The notes: generated by a model from the sequence alone, not told the origin. A stretch of DNA of 64,000 bases from Pseudomonadota bacterium (GCA_016125375.1 WGLU01000005.1:1-64000); one strand, 5' to 3'. Positions 38,016 through 47,130 are shown, counted from the stretch's first letter. A program made the numbers and translations.

Positions 38016-38516
38016 TTAGTCGTTTGACAGGTAAGCGGTTTGCGGCTCGTCTTGTAACAGGTATGAGCGGCTGGAGCAAACAACAAAACGCTTCTTAAGG
38101 CTCATGCGGCCAAGCAGCATACGGTAACGCATGTTCAGGCGGTTGGTCAGAGTCAGGTCAATGGCCCATGTTTTCCCGCCCATTTCCAGCGACGTGCGGA
38201 TGACGTAGCGCTCCTGCCCCTTGCCGGAGGAACTCTTGATAATCCGTTTTTCTACAACCGGCGCCTCACACGTGACCTCTACAGATTTGTCATACTGAGC
38301 CGGGTGCACAACAAAACGTACATAGGCAGCGCCATCGCGCTCGAAAGGGGTAATTTTCATGGCGTGCAGCGTGGCATAGTTCGCCCCGGTATCCAGCTTG
38401 GCTTTTATCTTGGGCAGGCCAAGTTCCGGCAGGCCGACCCATTCCCGCCAACCTGCGGTTTGCATCGGCTTGGGTGTGCGCTTTTTGGCCACGGTTTTAA
38501 CGGCTTTAGCAGTCAA
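38016..38516 (-). CDS. rimB: RimB-like retropepsin-type ATP-dependent Zn-protease family protein
   Basis: WREWVGLPELGLPKIKAKLDTGANYATLHA with catalytic DTGA; RYRMLLGRMSL; adjacent to rimK. Confidence 0.85.
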   Translation of the reverse strand: MTAKAVKTVAKKRTPKPMQTAGWREWVGLPELGLPKIKAKLDTGANYATLHAMKITPFERDGAAYVRFVVHPAQYDKSVEVTCEAPVVEKRIIKSSSGKGQERYVIRTSLEMGGKTWAIDLTLTNRLNMRYRMLLGRMSLKKRFVVCSSRSYLLQDEPQTAYLSND

Positions 38517-38596
38517 AAGGGTGTCCTTTACTCGTCCGTTTACACTGGCGGTATTATAAGTACCTGTACGGACTCGACAAGTTTTTTATACATCCC

Positions 38597-39388
38597 CTAC
38601 AGGTTCACCAGCAGCTTGATGGCGGTAATCACCAGAAAAGCTGCCAACATACGCCGCAAGATATGTGCAGGTACCTTCTGCGAAGCCTTGGCACCCCATC
38701 CGGCGCTGAAAAGGGTAACGCCGCCAATCAGGGCGACAGCAGGCAGGTTCACGTAGCCTATCGTTAGCGGCAGGTGAGTGTCGATGCCGTGCCCGGCTAC
38801 CATAAAACCGACAATCCCCGGTACGCTGACAACAACGCCAAAGGCCGCTGCTGTGCCAATTGCCCGTTTGACAGGGTAGTGACAGGCCGTCGCAAGGGGA
38901 ATGACGACAATACCGCTGCCGATGCCCATCAGGCTGGCAATGGTACCTACGGCCAGCCCGGCCGGACGTCGCCATTTTGCCGAAGGAAGGGCTTTGGCAA
39001 GCTTCAGCTTCTCCCAGGCCAGCAGCAACGCGAGCACCAGCGCCATTCCTGCAAAAAACACCGTAAGCTGGTGCCCGTTGATGAGTTTGACAATCACACT
39101 TCCCAGCACAACGCCTGCCACGATAAACGGCGCCATTTCCTTGAAGATTGGCCAATCCACCTGTTGGTGCCTGTTATGCCCCCGTGCCGAAGCGATGGAG
39201 GTAATCATAACCGTGCCAAGGGATGTGCCAACGGAAAGGGGCATCAGCACGGTATCCGCTACGCCTAAATGTTCAAAAACCATGTGCAGAACGGGGACAA
39301 CAACAATGCCGCCGCCGATACCGACCATACCGGCAATAAAACCCGTAATCAGGCCGGTGCCAAGCAGAACGAGCGCAAGGTATATCAT
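38597..39388 (-). CDS. TauE/SafE-family sulfite exporter-like permease
   Basis: GFIAGMVGIGGGIVVVPVLHMVFEHLG; GTIASLMGIGSGIVVIPLATACHY. Confidence 0.9.
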   Translation of the reverse strand: MIYLALVLLGTGLITGFIAGMVGIGGGIVVVPVLHMVFEHLGVADTVLMPLSVGTSLGTVMITSIASARGHNRHQQVDWPIFKEMAPFIVAGVVLGSVIVKLINGHQLTVFFAGMALVLALLLAWEKLKLAKALPSAKWRRPAGLAVGTIASLMGIGSGIVVIPLATACHYPVKRAIGTAAAFGVVVSVPGIVGFMVAGHGIDTHLPLTIGYVNLPAVALIGGVTLFSAGWGAKASQKVPAHILRRMLAAFLVITAIKLLVNL

Positions 39389-40023
39389 GCTTTGATCGCA
39401 TCCGGCTGGTTGTCGGGGTGGGCGGCAATAAAGGCCGGGTGTTTTTCCAGCGTTGTATGGATGCGCATGACGGTGGGGTAGTCAGCCATCGGGCAGTCAA
39501 AACGCAGGGCGTTGTACACCTGCGGGACCAGGCAGGCATCCGCTAACGTGATGGTATCGCCAAAACAGTACCTGCCAGCTGTCTGGCGTAACTGTGCTTC
39601 CAGCGCTTTGAAGCCCTCGGCAATCCAGTGGCGGTACCACTGCATTTTCTTCTCTTCGCTCAAGCCCATTTCGGTCGTCAGGTACTTGAGCAGACGCAGG
39701 TTGTTGACCGGGTGCATGTCGCAGGCAACGGTCTGGCACAGGGCGCGTACACGGGCGCGGTCGGCTGCTTTGAGAGGCAACAGGGCCGGGGTGGGGTGCG
39801 TTTCTTCCAGATATTCCAAGATGGCCAGTGACTGGATGAACATGCCTTCATCCGTTTTCAGGCTGGGCACGGCACCCAGCGGATTGCGGGCCAGATTCTC
39901 CGGGCTGCGCTGCTCCCCCTTGATCAGGTTGATGGGGATAAGGTCGGCGGACAGATTCTTGAGGCCGAGGACGATGCGCACACGGTAGGCAGTCGAGGAG
40001 CGCCAGTAAGTGAAAAGTTCCAT
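39385..40023 (-). CDS. maiA: Maleylacetoacetate isomerase / zeta-class GST
   Basis: YWRSSTAYRVRIVLGLKNL; IQSLAILEYLEETHP; CLVPQVYNALRFDC. Confidence 0.92.
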   Translation of the reverse strand: MELFTYWRSSTAYRVRIVLGLKNLSADLIPINLIKGEQRSPENLARNPLGAVPSLKTDEGMFIQSLAILEYLEETHPTPALLPLKAADRARVRALCQTVACDMHPVNNLRLLKYLTTEMGLSEEKKMQWYRHWIAEGFKALEAQLRQTAGRYCFGDTITLADACLVPQVYNALRFDCPMADYPTVMRIHTTLEKHPAFIAAHPDNQPDAIKA

Positions 40024-40196
40024 ATCAGGCTCGCTTTTTTAGGCTTGTTGGCCCATATTATAGATGAAAGCAGGTGAATGTCAGTAATGTCATTCCACTT
40101 GTTGGTGACAGGTTACATAAAACTGTGCATGGGCGGCCGTCCGCCATATCCGTTTTATACCCGAGTCGCCTATGCACCAAATTAAGGACAGGGACA

Positions 40197-40529
40197 ATGG
40201 ACGCGACCTATGGTCTGAACGTGAACAACGCCATACTGGGGGCCTAGTTCCCGCAGTTGTTCGGTTCTTCTGCGCTGTCCAGCGTGTTTACCGAGTCCTT
40301 CCTGCCTGTTCTGGGTGCCAGCTCTGGCGAGCAGAACCTGTTGAATGCCTTCAGTGACTACTCATCCGGTGCACTGCTGTCCGATCAGACGCTCTTTGGT
40401 CTGTTTAATTCGACAAGCGGTATTGGCACAAGCGGGGATAGTCTGTATGCAGCGCTTAGTAGTGCCTACAGCACACAACAGTCGTCACTGGCAGATTTGC
40501 TGGGCAGTCAGCTAGATATTTCTGCCTAA
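40197..40529 (+). pseudogene. Small low-complexity ORF interrupted by in-frame UAG at 40245-40247
   Basis: SD-like aaggacaggga + ATG at 40197: MDATYGLNVNNAILGA-TAG-FPQLFGSSALSSVFTESFLPVLGASSGEQN...DLLGSQLDISA; frame otherwise open to 40529. Confidence 0.5.
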
Positions 40530-40546
40530 GGCGTCGCGCCGGTTTA

Positions 40547-41560
40547 TCAGGCGGCTTTAACGCCGCCTTTTGTTTTGCGCACCTTCTGCTCGATGGCACC
40601 AAAAATACTGCTACCAGTTTTATCAAGCATGTCAATTTTCACGCTGTCGCCATCTTGCAGCCAGGGAGTTTTGGCAGCACCGTTCTTGATGGTTTCAATC
40701 ATGCGGATTTCTGCAATGCAGCTGCTGCCAACATCGGCATCACCGCTGTCGGTGATGTTGGCAACCGTACCGCTGCCGACAATGGTGCCTGCGCTCAGAT
40801 TACGTGTTTTCGCACCGTGGGCAACCAATTGGGCAAAATCAAAGGTCATATCCACGCCTGCGTTCGGGTGGCCGAAGGGTTTAGCGTTAATAAAGCTCAG
40901 CAGGGGCAGGTGGACTTTGTTCGCCGACCATGCGTCACCCAGTTCGTCCGGCGTGACAGCAATGGGGGAGAACGCACTTGCCGGTTTGCTCTGAATAAAG
41001 CCAAAGCCCTTGGCCAGTTCGTCTTTTGTCAGGCCGCGGAGGGTTACGTCGTTGACCAACATGAGCAGTTTGATGTGCCCTGCTGCTTCTTCCGGCGTTA
41101 TGCCCATCGGCACGTCGTCTGTGATAACGGCAACTTCGGCCTCAAGATCCAGACCCCATGACGGGTCTTGTAGGGGAATATCCTCATGCGGAGCCAGAAA
41201 ACCATCGGACAAACCCTGATACATCAGCGGATCGTGCCAGAAGCTCTCGGGCAGCTCCACACCGCGTGCCTTGCGGACGAGTTCGACGTGTTTGACGTAG
41301 GCACTGCCATCCAGCCACTGATAGGCGCGGGGCAGGGGCGAGGCCAGTGAGGGCAGGTGGAGCGTAAACGCATCCGCACGTTTGCCTGCGTTCAACTCGT
41401 CATACACGCTTTGCAGGCGCGGGGAGGTGTCGGTCCAGTGTTCCAGTGCCTGTTGCAGGGTTGGGGCAATACCATTGACCTCTACTGCTCTGGTCAGGTC
41501 TTTGCTGACCACAATCAGTGTACCGTCGCGACCGCCGCGTTTGAGTGTTGCCAGTTTCAT
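40547..41560 (-). CDS. Fumarylacetoacetate hydrolase family protein
   Basis: LPRAYQWLDGSAYVKHVELVRKARG; DLEAEVAVITDDVPMG; SAGTIVGSGTVAN. Confidence 0.9.
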   Translation of the reverse strand: MKLATLKRGGRDGTLIVVSKDLTRAVEVNGIAPTLQQALEHWTDTSPRLQSVYDELNAGKRADAFTLHLPSLASPLPRAYQWLDGSAYVKHVELVRKARGVELPESFWHDPLMYQGLSDGFLAPHEDIPLQDPSWGLDLEAEVAVITDDVPMGITPEEAAGHIKLLMLVNDVTLRGLTKDELAKGFGFIQSKPASAFSPIAVTPDELGDAWSANKVHLPLLSFINAKPFGHPNAGVDMTFDFAQLVAHGAKTRNLSAGTIVGSGTVANITDSGDADVGSSCIAEIRMIETIKNGAAKTPWLQDGDSVKIDMLDKTGSSIFGAIEQKVRKTKGGVKAA

Positions 41561-41634
41561 GAAGGCTTCTCCCTGCAAATCATGTTGTGGGGCAAAGTAT
41601 GGCGGATTTATCTGAAAAGGCAAGGGATTGTCCC

Positions 41635-41663
41635 TTGACTATGTTAAATGAAATGCTTATCTG
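41635..41663 (+). promoter_or_regulatory. Sigma70-like promoter
   Basis: TTGACT-17 nt-TATCTG followed by CT-rich leader. Confidence 0.6.
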
Positions 41664-41739
41664 GGATGCACTGTACTGCATCTTGTTCTCGCGTTTCCTA
41701 CCCCAGAAACTAGAAGCTCCCAAACCGATGGAGATACCC

Positions 41740-41988
41740 ATGATGGAGCTCTTTTTCCTTCTGCCCGTGATTGCGCTTGTCGTCTGCACGGGAATCGGCT
41801 TCTTCCGCCCGGCATATGCCGTCGGGCTGGCGCTGATCTTTCTGGTGCTGAGCATGTCGCTCGCATCCGGTGCGCGTGAGGGTGGTCTGGCCTTGTTGCC
41901 GTATATCGCTCTCAGCGGAGCCGCCGTCTACACGACGCTGGTTCAGCTCATCACGTACCACATTGCCCGCCGCGGCAAGAAGGACTGA
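41740..41988 (+). CDS. Small membrane protein (possible start also at 41728)
   Basis: MMELFFLLPVIALVVCTGIGFFRP..., three TM segments, own terminator. Confidence 0.7.
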   Translation: MMELFFLLPVIALVVCTGIGFFRPAYAVGLALIFLVLSMSLASGAREGGLALLPYIALSGAAVYTTLVQLITYHIARRGKKD

Positions 41989-41998
41989 ACAGTCGACG

Positions 41999-42020
41999 GC
42001 CCCCTCCGCAAGGAGGGGGC
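41999..42020. terminator. Intrinsic terminator
   Basis: gccccctcc-gcaa-ggagggggc + ttt. Confidence 0.85.
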
Positions 42021-42100
42021 TTTGCTTTTTATCCCTTTTAATTTTGTGGATTTTGTGTTCCCCTGATGGGGTTGATAAGACAAAAATAAGGAGGCATGCC

Positions 42101-42361
42101 ATGTCTACCCACGACCTCGCGACCGAATTCCCGCAGTTCAAGGAAGCCATCCACAAACTTAAAATCGGCAACCCGCACTTTGCCCGCCTGTTCGATAGTT
42201 ATCATGAAATTGACAAGCAAATTAACCGTATTGAACAAGGGGTAGAGGCGCACAGCAGCACCTTTGAAGAGGATCTGCGCAAGCAGCGCATGCAGTTGAA
42301 AGATGAGCTCTATGCCATGATGACCGCAGCTACGGACGATAGCTGCGAGTCCTGCCAGTAA
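42101..42361 (+). CDS. DUF465/YdcH-family small protein
   Basis: FPQFKEAIHKLKIGNPHFARLFDSYHEIDKQINRIEQGVE; SD aaggagg. Confidence 0.9.
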   Translation: MSTHDLATEFPQFKEAIHKLKIGNPHFARLFDSYHEIDKQINRIEQGVEAHSSTFEEDLRKQRMQLKDELYAMMTAATDDSCESCQ

Positions 42362-42367
42362 CCGAGA

Positions 42368-42388
42368 AACGCCCGCATGTGCGGGCGT
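42368..42388. terminator. Bidirectional terminator
   Basis: acgcccgc-atgt-gcgggcgt. Confidence 0.8.
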
Positions 42389-42390
42389 TT

Positions 42391-43950
42391 TTATATTTGT
42401 ACCTCTGCCACCTTGGGGGCTTCGTCCTCATTCGGAGCGTTCTGGACCTCCTGTGCAGGAACATTCTCCGGCTCTGCTGTTTTGAGCGGTTCTTCCCACT
42501 TGAGCAGGAACACCGAGTGCAGGCCTTCAAACCCTTTCAGCTCCCGTTCGGGTAGGGCCTCAAACGTATAGCCCTCTCCGGCGAGTTGGGGGGGGACGTC
42601 TTCGGCCACAGCAATTTCCCGTGCGCCTGCATTTGGCAGAACGCGGGCTGCCATGTTGACCGGCGTACCAAACATGTCGCCATCCATATAAACGGGCTCG
42701 CCCGCGCTGATGCCAATGCGGAGGTTGAAGGCACGGTCGGGCATGGACACATCGAACAGGTCAATGCCTTTGTGCATCGCCATGGCCGCTTTGACTGCTT
42801 TGCCAACACTGCTGAAGGCGCACATGATGCCGTCACCCGTGTGTTTGACTTCCTTGCCCTGATAGGAGGCAATAGCACCGCGGACAATTTCGTTATGGGC
42901 GTGGACAACATCCTTCATCCAGGCGTCGCCGTACTCCTGATGGGAGCGGGTGAAGCTGACAATGTCAGTAAACAGAATCGCACCGACGCGCTGATCCGGC
43001 GCTGCAATGCTGTCAAACTCGTCCCACAGCTCCATAGCTTTAACGATGCCCGTATCCCCCATAGGGGCTGCGAACAACCGCTGGCCTGCTCCTTCACCGC
43101 GTTGAATCATGGCCGCATAACGTGGATAGGCATTATATTCAGGCATCAATGACCAGCTGCGATGGATGCTTGCCGGCATGAGCGACAGGCCGCTCATCAT
43201 CGTGGCAACCTCATTTTTCAATTCGTCTTCGGGCAGGTTATACAGGGCGGCCAGTGTTTTGGACGTACCAATCAGGTAAAGCAGCAAGCCAAAGTGGGTG
43301 TCGCCTACCATGGCGCCGGCCTCGTCCGACCAACGCGCTTTGCGGCCTTCGTTAAAGACACGGGCAATGGCCGCTTTGGCTTTGAAAAGGTTATCCTTGT
43401 ACTGTTTGGTACCCGGTTTGACAGACTGCTCGTCACTCTGGTTTTGCATATAAAGCAGGTAGGCCGTCACGCCTGAAACAATAAGGCCGAAGACCGTAAA
43501 GCCTGCAGCAGTGGCAGCAGAAGCCCCGAATAAGGCCAGGAATGGGAAAAGCAGGATACTCAATCCCACACCACCGCTGAGGATCATATAGTGCAGCGTA
43601 AATGCAGGCGCAGCGTCCTGTTCGGCGGGCTGGTGGGCAGCGGCAGGTTGCCGTGCCGTGGCTCCCTTGGGCACGTGTTTGACAACCTTTTTGTCTTCGT
43701 ACAGGTTGGCCTTGCGTTTACCGCTCAGGTTGGCCATCACGTCGTTCTGTTTGACGGCCTTGCCTTCCTGCGCCTTGGTGTAAATGACGCTGTCGTTTTT
43801 GCTCCAGATAACACATACGGCCCGCTCTCCGCTCTTGAACAGGTGGTTGGCCTCGGCAATGGCGGCATCTTTCTCGCGCTCGTCAAACATGCGAACGAGC
43901 TGCCAGTTGTCGCCTTTTAATATGCAGACTTCGTAGCCACCGTCGCTCAT
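42391..43950 (-). CDS. Membrane-associated class III adenylate/guanylate cyclase
   Basis: GAILFTDIVSFTRSHQ, KEVKHTGDGIMCAF, FGTPVNMAARV (metal Asp pair and Asn/Arg present); TM segments in the middle. Confidence 0.88.
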   Translation of the reverse strand: MSDGGYEVCILKGDNWQLVRMFDEREKDAAIAEANHLFKSGERAVCVIWSKNDSVIYTKAQEGKAVKQNDVMANLSGKRKANLYEDKKVVKHVPKGATARQPAAAHQPAEQDAAPAFTLHYMILSGGVGLSILLFPFLALFGASAATAAGFTVFGLIVSGVTAYLLYMQNQSDEQSVKPGTKQYKDNLFKAKAAIARVFNEGRKARWSDEAGAMVGDTHFGLLLYLIGTSKTLAALYNLPEDELKNEVATMMSGLSLMPASIHRSWSLMPEYNAYPRYAAMIQRGEGAGQRLFAAPMGDTGIVKAMELWDEFDSIAAPDQRVGAILFTDIVSFTRSHQEYGDAWMKDVVHAHNEIVRGAIASYQGKEVKHTGDGIMCAFSSVGKAVKAAMAMHKGIDLFDVSMPDRAFNLRIGISAGEPVYMDGDMFGTPVNMAARVLPNAGAREIAVAEDVPPQLAGEGYTFEALPERELKGFEGLHSVFLLKWEEPLKTAEPENVPAQEVQNAPNEDEAPKVAEVQI

Positions 43951-44177
43951 CTTGTGTCCCGTTATTGCTGCGTCATTTTTTTTAGTGTCTTGGGCGAAAA
44001 TCAAATCAGAACCATCTTCGCCTAATATTATGGAGGTGCGTATAAGAAATTACATGACGGCGCGCTGAAATCATTGTGATTCACGGACGTACATGATACT
44101 TTCGCGATGTTATGTTGTCTAAACGTTCCTGTTTCTCCCGTTTTTGATCTCAATGGGTTTTGAAGGAGTACGCATTC

Positions 44178-44948
44178 ATGACCGCGTTTTTACCGCATCT
44201 TGTGTTCTACGTAAGTTTTGCTGTGGCTATTGTGGCTGCGCTGGTGATTAAACCCGTTGCGCAGGACAAGACATTCCATAACTTTGCCGATACGCGTCGG
44301 TTGTTTGGCATCCCGAACATCGGCGATGTTGTTTCTAACGGCCTGTACACGGTTATTGGTGTCTATGCTTTGATCCAGCTGTTCTGGGGGCCTTTGGGGG
44401 CCTCGTTTGCAAGCTGGCAGATTATGGCGCCGTATGTGGTGTTTTTCGGTGGTGTTGCTTTGCTGGGCATTGGGTCCGGCTATTACCACTGGAACCCCAA
44501 TAACCAGACCCTGTTATGGGACCGTCTGCCAATGGTCATCACGTTCATGGCCCTGCTGAGTGCGCTGCTGGCGGACCGGGTAGATGCCTCTTTGGGCATT
44601 TGGTCGCTATTGCCGTTGCAGATGTTCGGTCTGGGCACTGTCGTCTGGTGGCATATGACCGAGCAACGCGGGCAGGGCGACCTGCGCCTGTACGGCGTGG
44701 TGCAATTCTATCCTTTGCTGATTATGCCGGTGTTGGTGTTGATAACGCCAGCAGGGACATGGTTCGGCGGCCTTGGTTTTTGGCTGTACCTCGGATTCTA
44801 TGGTCTGGCCAAACTGGTGGAATGTCTGGACAAGGCTATCTACCGTCTGACTGGTCGCATCATCAGCGGGCACACAATCAAGCACCTTTTTCTGGCTTGC
44901 GGCCGTTTGAGCATCCTCTATATGCTTTTGCAGGCCGCCGCGCGTTAA
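44178..44948 (+). CDS. Alkaline ceramidase-like / CREST superfamily membrane protein
   Basis: FADTRRLFGIPNIGDVVSN; GSGYYHWNPNNQTLLWDRLPM; SGHTIKHLFLA; seven hydrophobic segments. Confidence 0.75.
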   Translation: MTAFLPHLVFYVSFAVAIVAALVIKPVAQDKTFHNFADTRRLFGIPNIGDVVSNGLYTVIGVYALIQLFWGPLGASFASWQIMAPYVVFFGGVALLGIGSGYYHWNPNNQTLLWDRLPMVITFMALLSALLADRVDASLGIWSLLPLQMFGLGTVVWWHMTEQRGQGDLRLYGVVQFYPLLIMPVLVLITPAGTWFGGLGFWLYLGFYGLAKLVECLDKAIYRLTGRIISGHTIKHLFLACGRLSILYMLLQAAAR

Positions 44949-44950
44949 AT

Positions 44951-44980
44951 AAAAAAGCCCGCCATTCGGCGGGCTTTTTT
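44951..44980. terminator. Bidirectional terminator
   Basis: aaaaaagcccgcc-attc-ggcgggctttttt. Confidence 0.9.
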
Positions 44981-44996
44981 GCGTGGACAGGCAGCC

Positions 44997-45476
44997 TTAG
45001 GCGGCGGTACCCATCATTTTGGCTTTTACCTTGGCGGGAATCGGCTTCAGGGAGCCCTCGCCTTCCAGCACAACAGTACCGTCAGCGGCTTCGCACCAGG
45101 TTTTGTACCAAACGGTGTTGGTCTCTGCGTCGACCTTGCTCACTTCGGCAATAGCCTTGTACGGCTTGTCGAGGTAAACAGGAGCTTTGAAGGTGTTGTT
45201 CTGCATGGTCCAAACCGCGCCGAGGCCCGGTGTGTCCATACCAAAAATGCCGGAGAACTTGGCAACCGAGATCATCCCGTGGGCAATCTGTGCCTTGAAG
45301 ATGGTGGTTGCAGCGTACTCGGGGTCGTGGTGAACAGGGTTCCAGTCACCGGAGATTTCAGCAAACTTGCGCACATCGTCGTAGCTGACGGTGTAGTCGC
45401 GCACAAAGCGGTCGCCTACTTTCATGTCGGCAATCGTCAGGCACTGGCGGGGTTTTTCAGGGGTCTTGGCAGCCAT
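44997..45476 (-). CDS. MaoC-family (R)-hydratase
   Basis: MKVGDRFVRDYTVSYDDVRKFAEISGDWNPVHHDPEYA...IAHGMISVAKFSGIFG. Confidence 0.92.
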   Translation of the reverse strand: MAAKTPEKPRQCLTIADMKVGDRFVRDYTVSYDDVRKFAEISGDWNPVHHDPEYAATTIFKAQIAHGMISVAKFSGIFGMDTPGLGAVWTMQNNTFKAPVYLDKPYKAIAEVSKVDAETNTVWYKTWCEAADGTVVLEGEGSLKPIPAKVKAKMMGTAA

Positions 45477-45548
45477 TGCGGTGCTCCTTGTTTGGGTTAA
45501 GGCCATGGCATTGTACGCCATGGCCTTTCCCAACTCAACGAAAAGGCT

Positions 45549-46151
45549 TTACCTCCGTGCGGGGTGCGGGCCGTAGAGGTTGAAGACATGACCTTTGATG
45601 CCATACAGCGGGGTCATGTAGGGCGGGAGTGTGCGCATCAGGATGCGGGTGTACATGTGCACATAACGCTCGCCCTGGTCGGTGGTGACGCGGATGACGG
45701 CAAAATAGGGCTTTTGCGGCCAACGGGCGTTGTAAACAACGACCAGCTCCACATCGTCAAAGCCCAGTTCCTTCAGGGCCGCGTAGGTTGCCACGGACAC
45801 ATCGTCACTGTCGACAGGAGTCTGGGCGCCGATGTACGCTTCCGGCGTCATCCATACGTCAGGGTCCTCGTCGTAGTTGATGCGTGCCTTGGCAATCACA
45901 TCCAGCATGCGCAGCTGCACAGCTAGCAAAGCCATATCGTCGGTCTTGCCTTTTGTGAAAGTACGCAGTTCGGACATCATATGCTGCCACGCCGGATCAT
46001 CCGGGTTGTGGCGGCCCATGGAGTCGTCCCATTTACGCATGTGCTCGGGCGTATAGCTGTACCGCGGCACCAGCGGGTCGGAATGAACAAGGGTTGCCAT
46101 CAGGCAAAGCGCTGCTGCCAGCAGCGTGGTCAGGAGGTTGCGGATTATCAT
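45549..46151 (-). CDS. Secreted transglutaminase-like (BTLCP/LapG-like) protein without catalytic Cys
   Basis: Signal peptide; MRKWDDSMGR...WMTPEAYIGAQTPVDSDDVSVATYAALKELGFDDVELVVVY; paralogous to 46291-46971. Confidence 0.6.
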   Translation of the reverse strand: MIIRNLLTTLLAAALCLMATLVHSDPLVPRYSYTPEHMRKWDDSMGRHNPDDPAWQHMMSELRTFTKGKTDDMALLAVQLRMLDVIAKARINYDEDPDVWMTPEAYIGAQTPVDSDDVSVATYAALKELGFDDVELVVVYNARWPQKPYFAVIRVTTDQGERYVHMYTRILMRTLPPYMTPLYGIKGHVFNLYGPHPARR

Positions 46152-46256
46152 GGTAAGTCACACTGGGTAAGGTGAGCCGTAGAAAAAGGGAGGAGTTAGC
46201 GTGCTTATTTAGGGGCATAGCACCGGGTATGTCAACGGCCGGGGGTAAAAAAGCAC

Positions 46257-46284
46257 AAAGGCCACGGTAAATACCGTGGCCTTT
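46257..46284. terminator. Terminator hairpin
   Basis: aaaggccacggta-aa-taccgtggcctttt. Confidence 0.85.
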
Positions 46285-46290
46285 TGCACT

Positions 46291-46971
46291 TTACTCGTTT
46301 GTCTGTGGGGGGCGCCTGACGATGCGGATATTTTCCGTCGTGAGGACAAGACGCGGCTGGTAGTTGGCAGGCAGCTCCAGCAGGAGGACCTTTTGCCCCC
46401 GTTCCAGATAGCTGTACCCGGCCGAGGTACGCACCCGCGTGACGATAAAGCCTGTCTTACCGGTGGCGGTTGTACGCCAGCCGCTCATCAGGGCGACATC
46501 GTCAAATCCCATTTCTTTCAGGCCAAAGTAGGCGGCAATGGCAAAGTCCACATCGCGGATCGGGCCGCGGGTCGTGGCAAACTCTGCCGGCGTCAGCCAT
46601 CCTTTCGGGGCCGGATATTCAGGCCATACGTAACGCGGGCTTTCCATGGCATGCAGGCGCAATTGCAGGGCCAGCACACGTTCATGATCTCGCATCGATT
46701 GGCTGCGTGTTGCGACTTCGCGCAGCTGCAAACGCCACGACAAGGCAGCAGCCCCGGCGGGGTCGTAGCGGTGCAGCACGTCATCCCATTGCTGGATGCG
46801 GCTGGTCGGTATGGGACCCGTCATTTGCAGGGTTTGGGCCTGCGCTGGTGTGAGCAAAGCCCACACGGCAAAGAACAAAAGCACAGGCAGGCTTTTCAGC
46901 CCGCGCCAAAGCGTATCGGCCATGGCGGCATCCTTGCTTGGAGTGAGGTAGGAAAAGGAAAGGGCAATCAA
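46291..46971 (-). CDS. Secreted transglutaminase-like (BTLCP/LapG-like) protein without catalytic Cys; start may be at 46923
   Basis: IQQWDDVLHRYDP...GWLTPAEFATTRGPIRDVDFAIAAYFGLKEMGFDDVALM; Cys absent from GDCED position. Confidence 0.65.
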   Translation of the reverse strand: MIALSFSYLTPSKDAAMADTLWRGLKSLPVLLFFAVWALLTPAQAQTLQMTGPIPTSRIQQWDDVLHRYDPAGAAALSWRLQLREVATRSQSMRDHERVLALQLRLHAMESPRYVWPEYPAPKGWLTPAEFATTRGPIRDVDFAIAAYFGLKEMGFDDVALMSGWRTTATGKTGFIVTRVRTSAGYSYLERGQKVLLLELPANYQPRLVLTTENIRIVRRPPQTNE

Positions 46972-47130
46972 TGTGATATGAATGTTTTTAGCGTGCTTTT
47001 ACTGTCTTGCCTACACAAAAATATCCCCCGATTGTGCGTGTGCGAGGGGCTTTGTGCAAAAAAGCGGTTGTATACGGCCTTATGTGCTAACCTTGAGCCG
47101 TGTTTCCAACATCAAAACGAGGGTAAACCC

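Noticed and set aside
28437-39388. Two TauE/SafE permeases as a recent duplication
   Set aside because: The two sequences are clearly divergent; only the family-level motif is shared.
3875-40529. Global UAG recoding (e.g. pyrrolysine or suppressor)
   Set aside because: Several intact genes end normally at TAG (for example at 9130, 28373, 50387), and no pyl genes or suppressor tRNA are visible.
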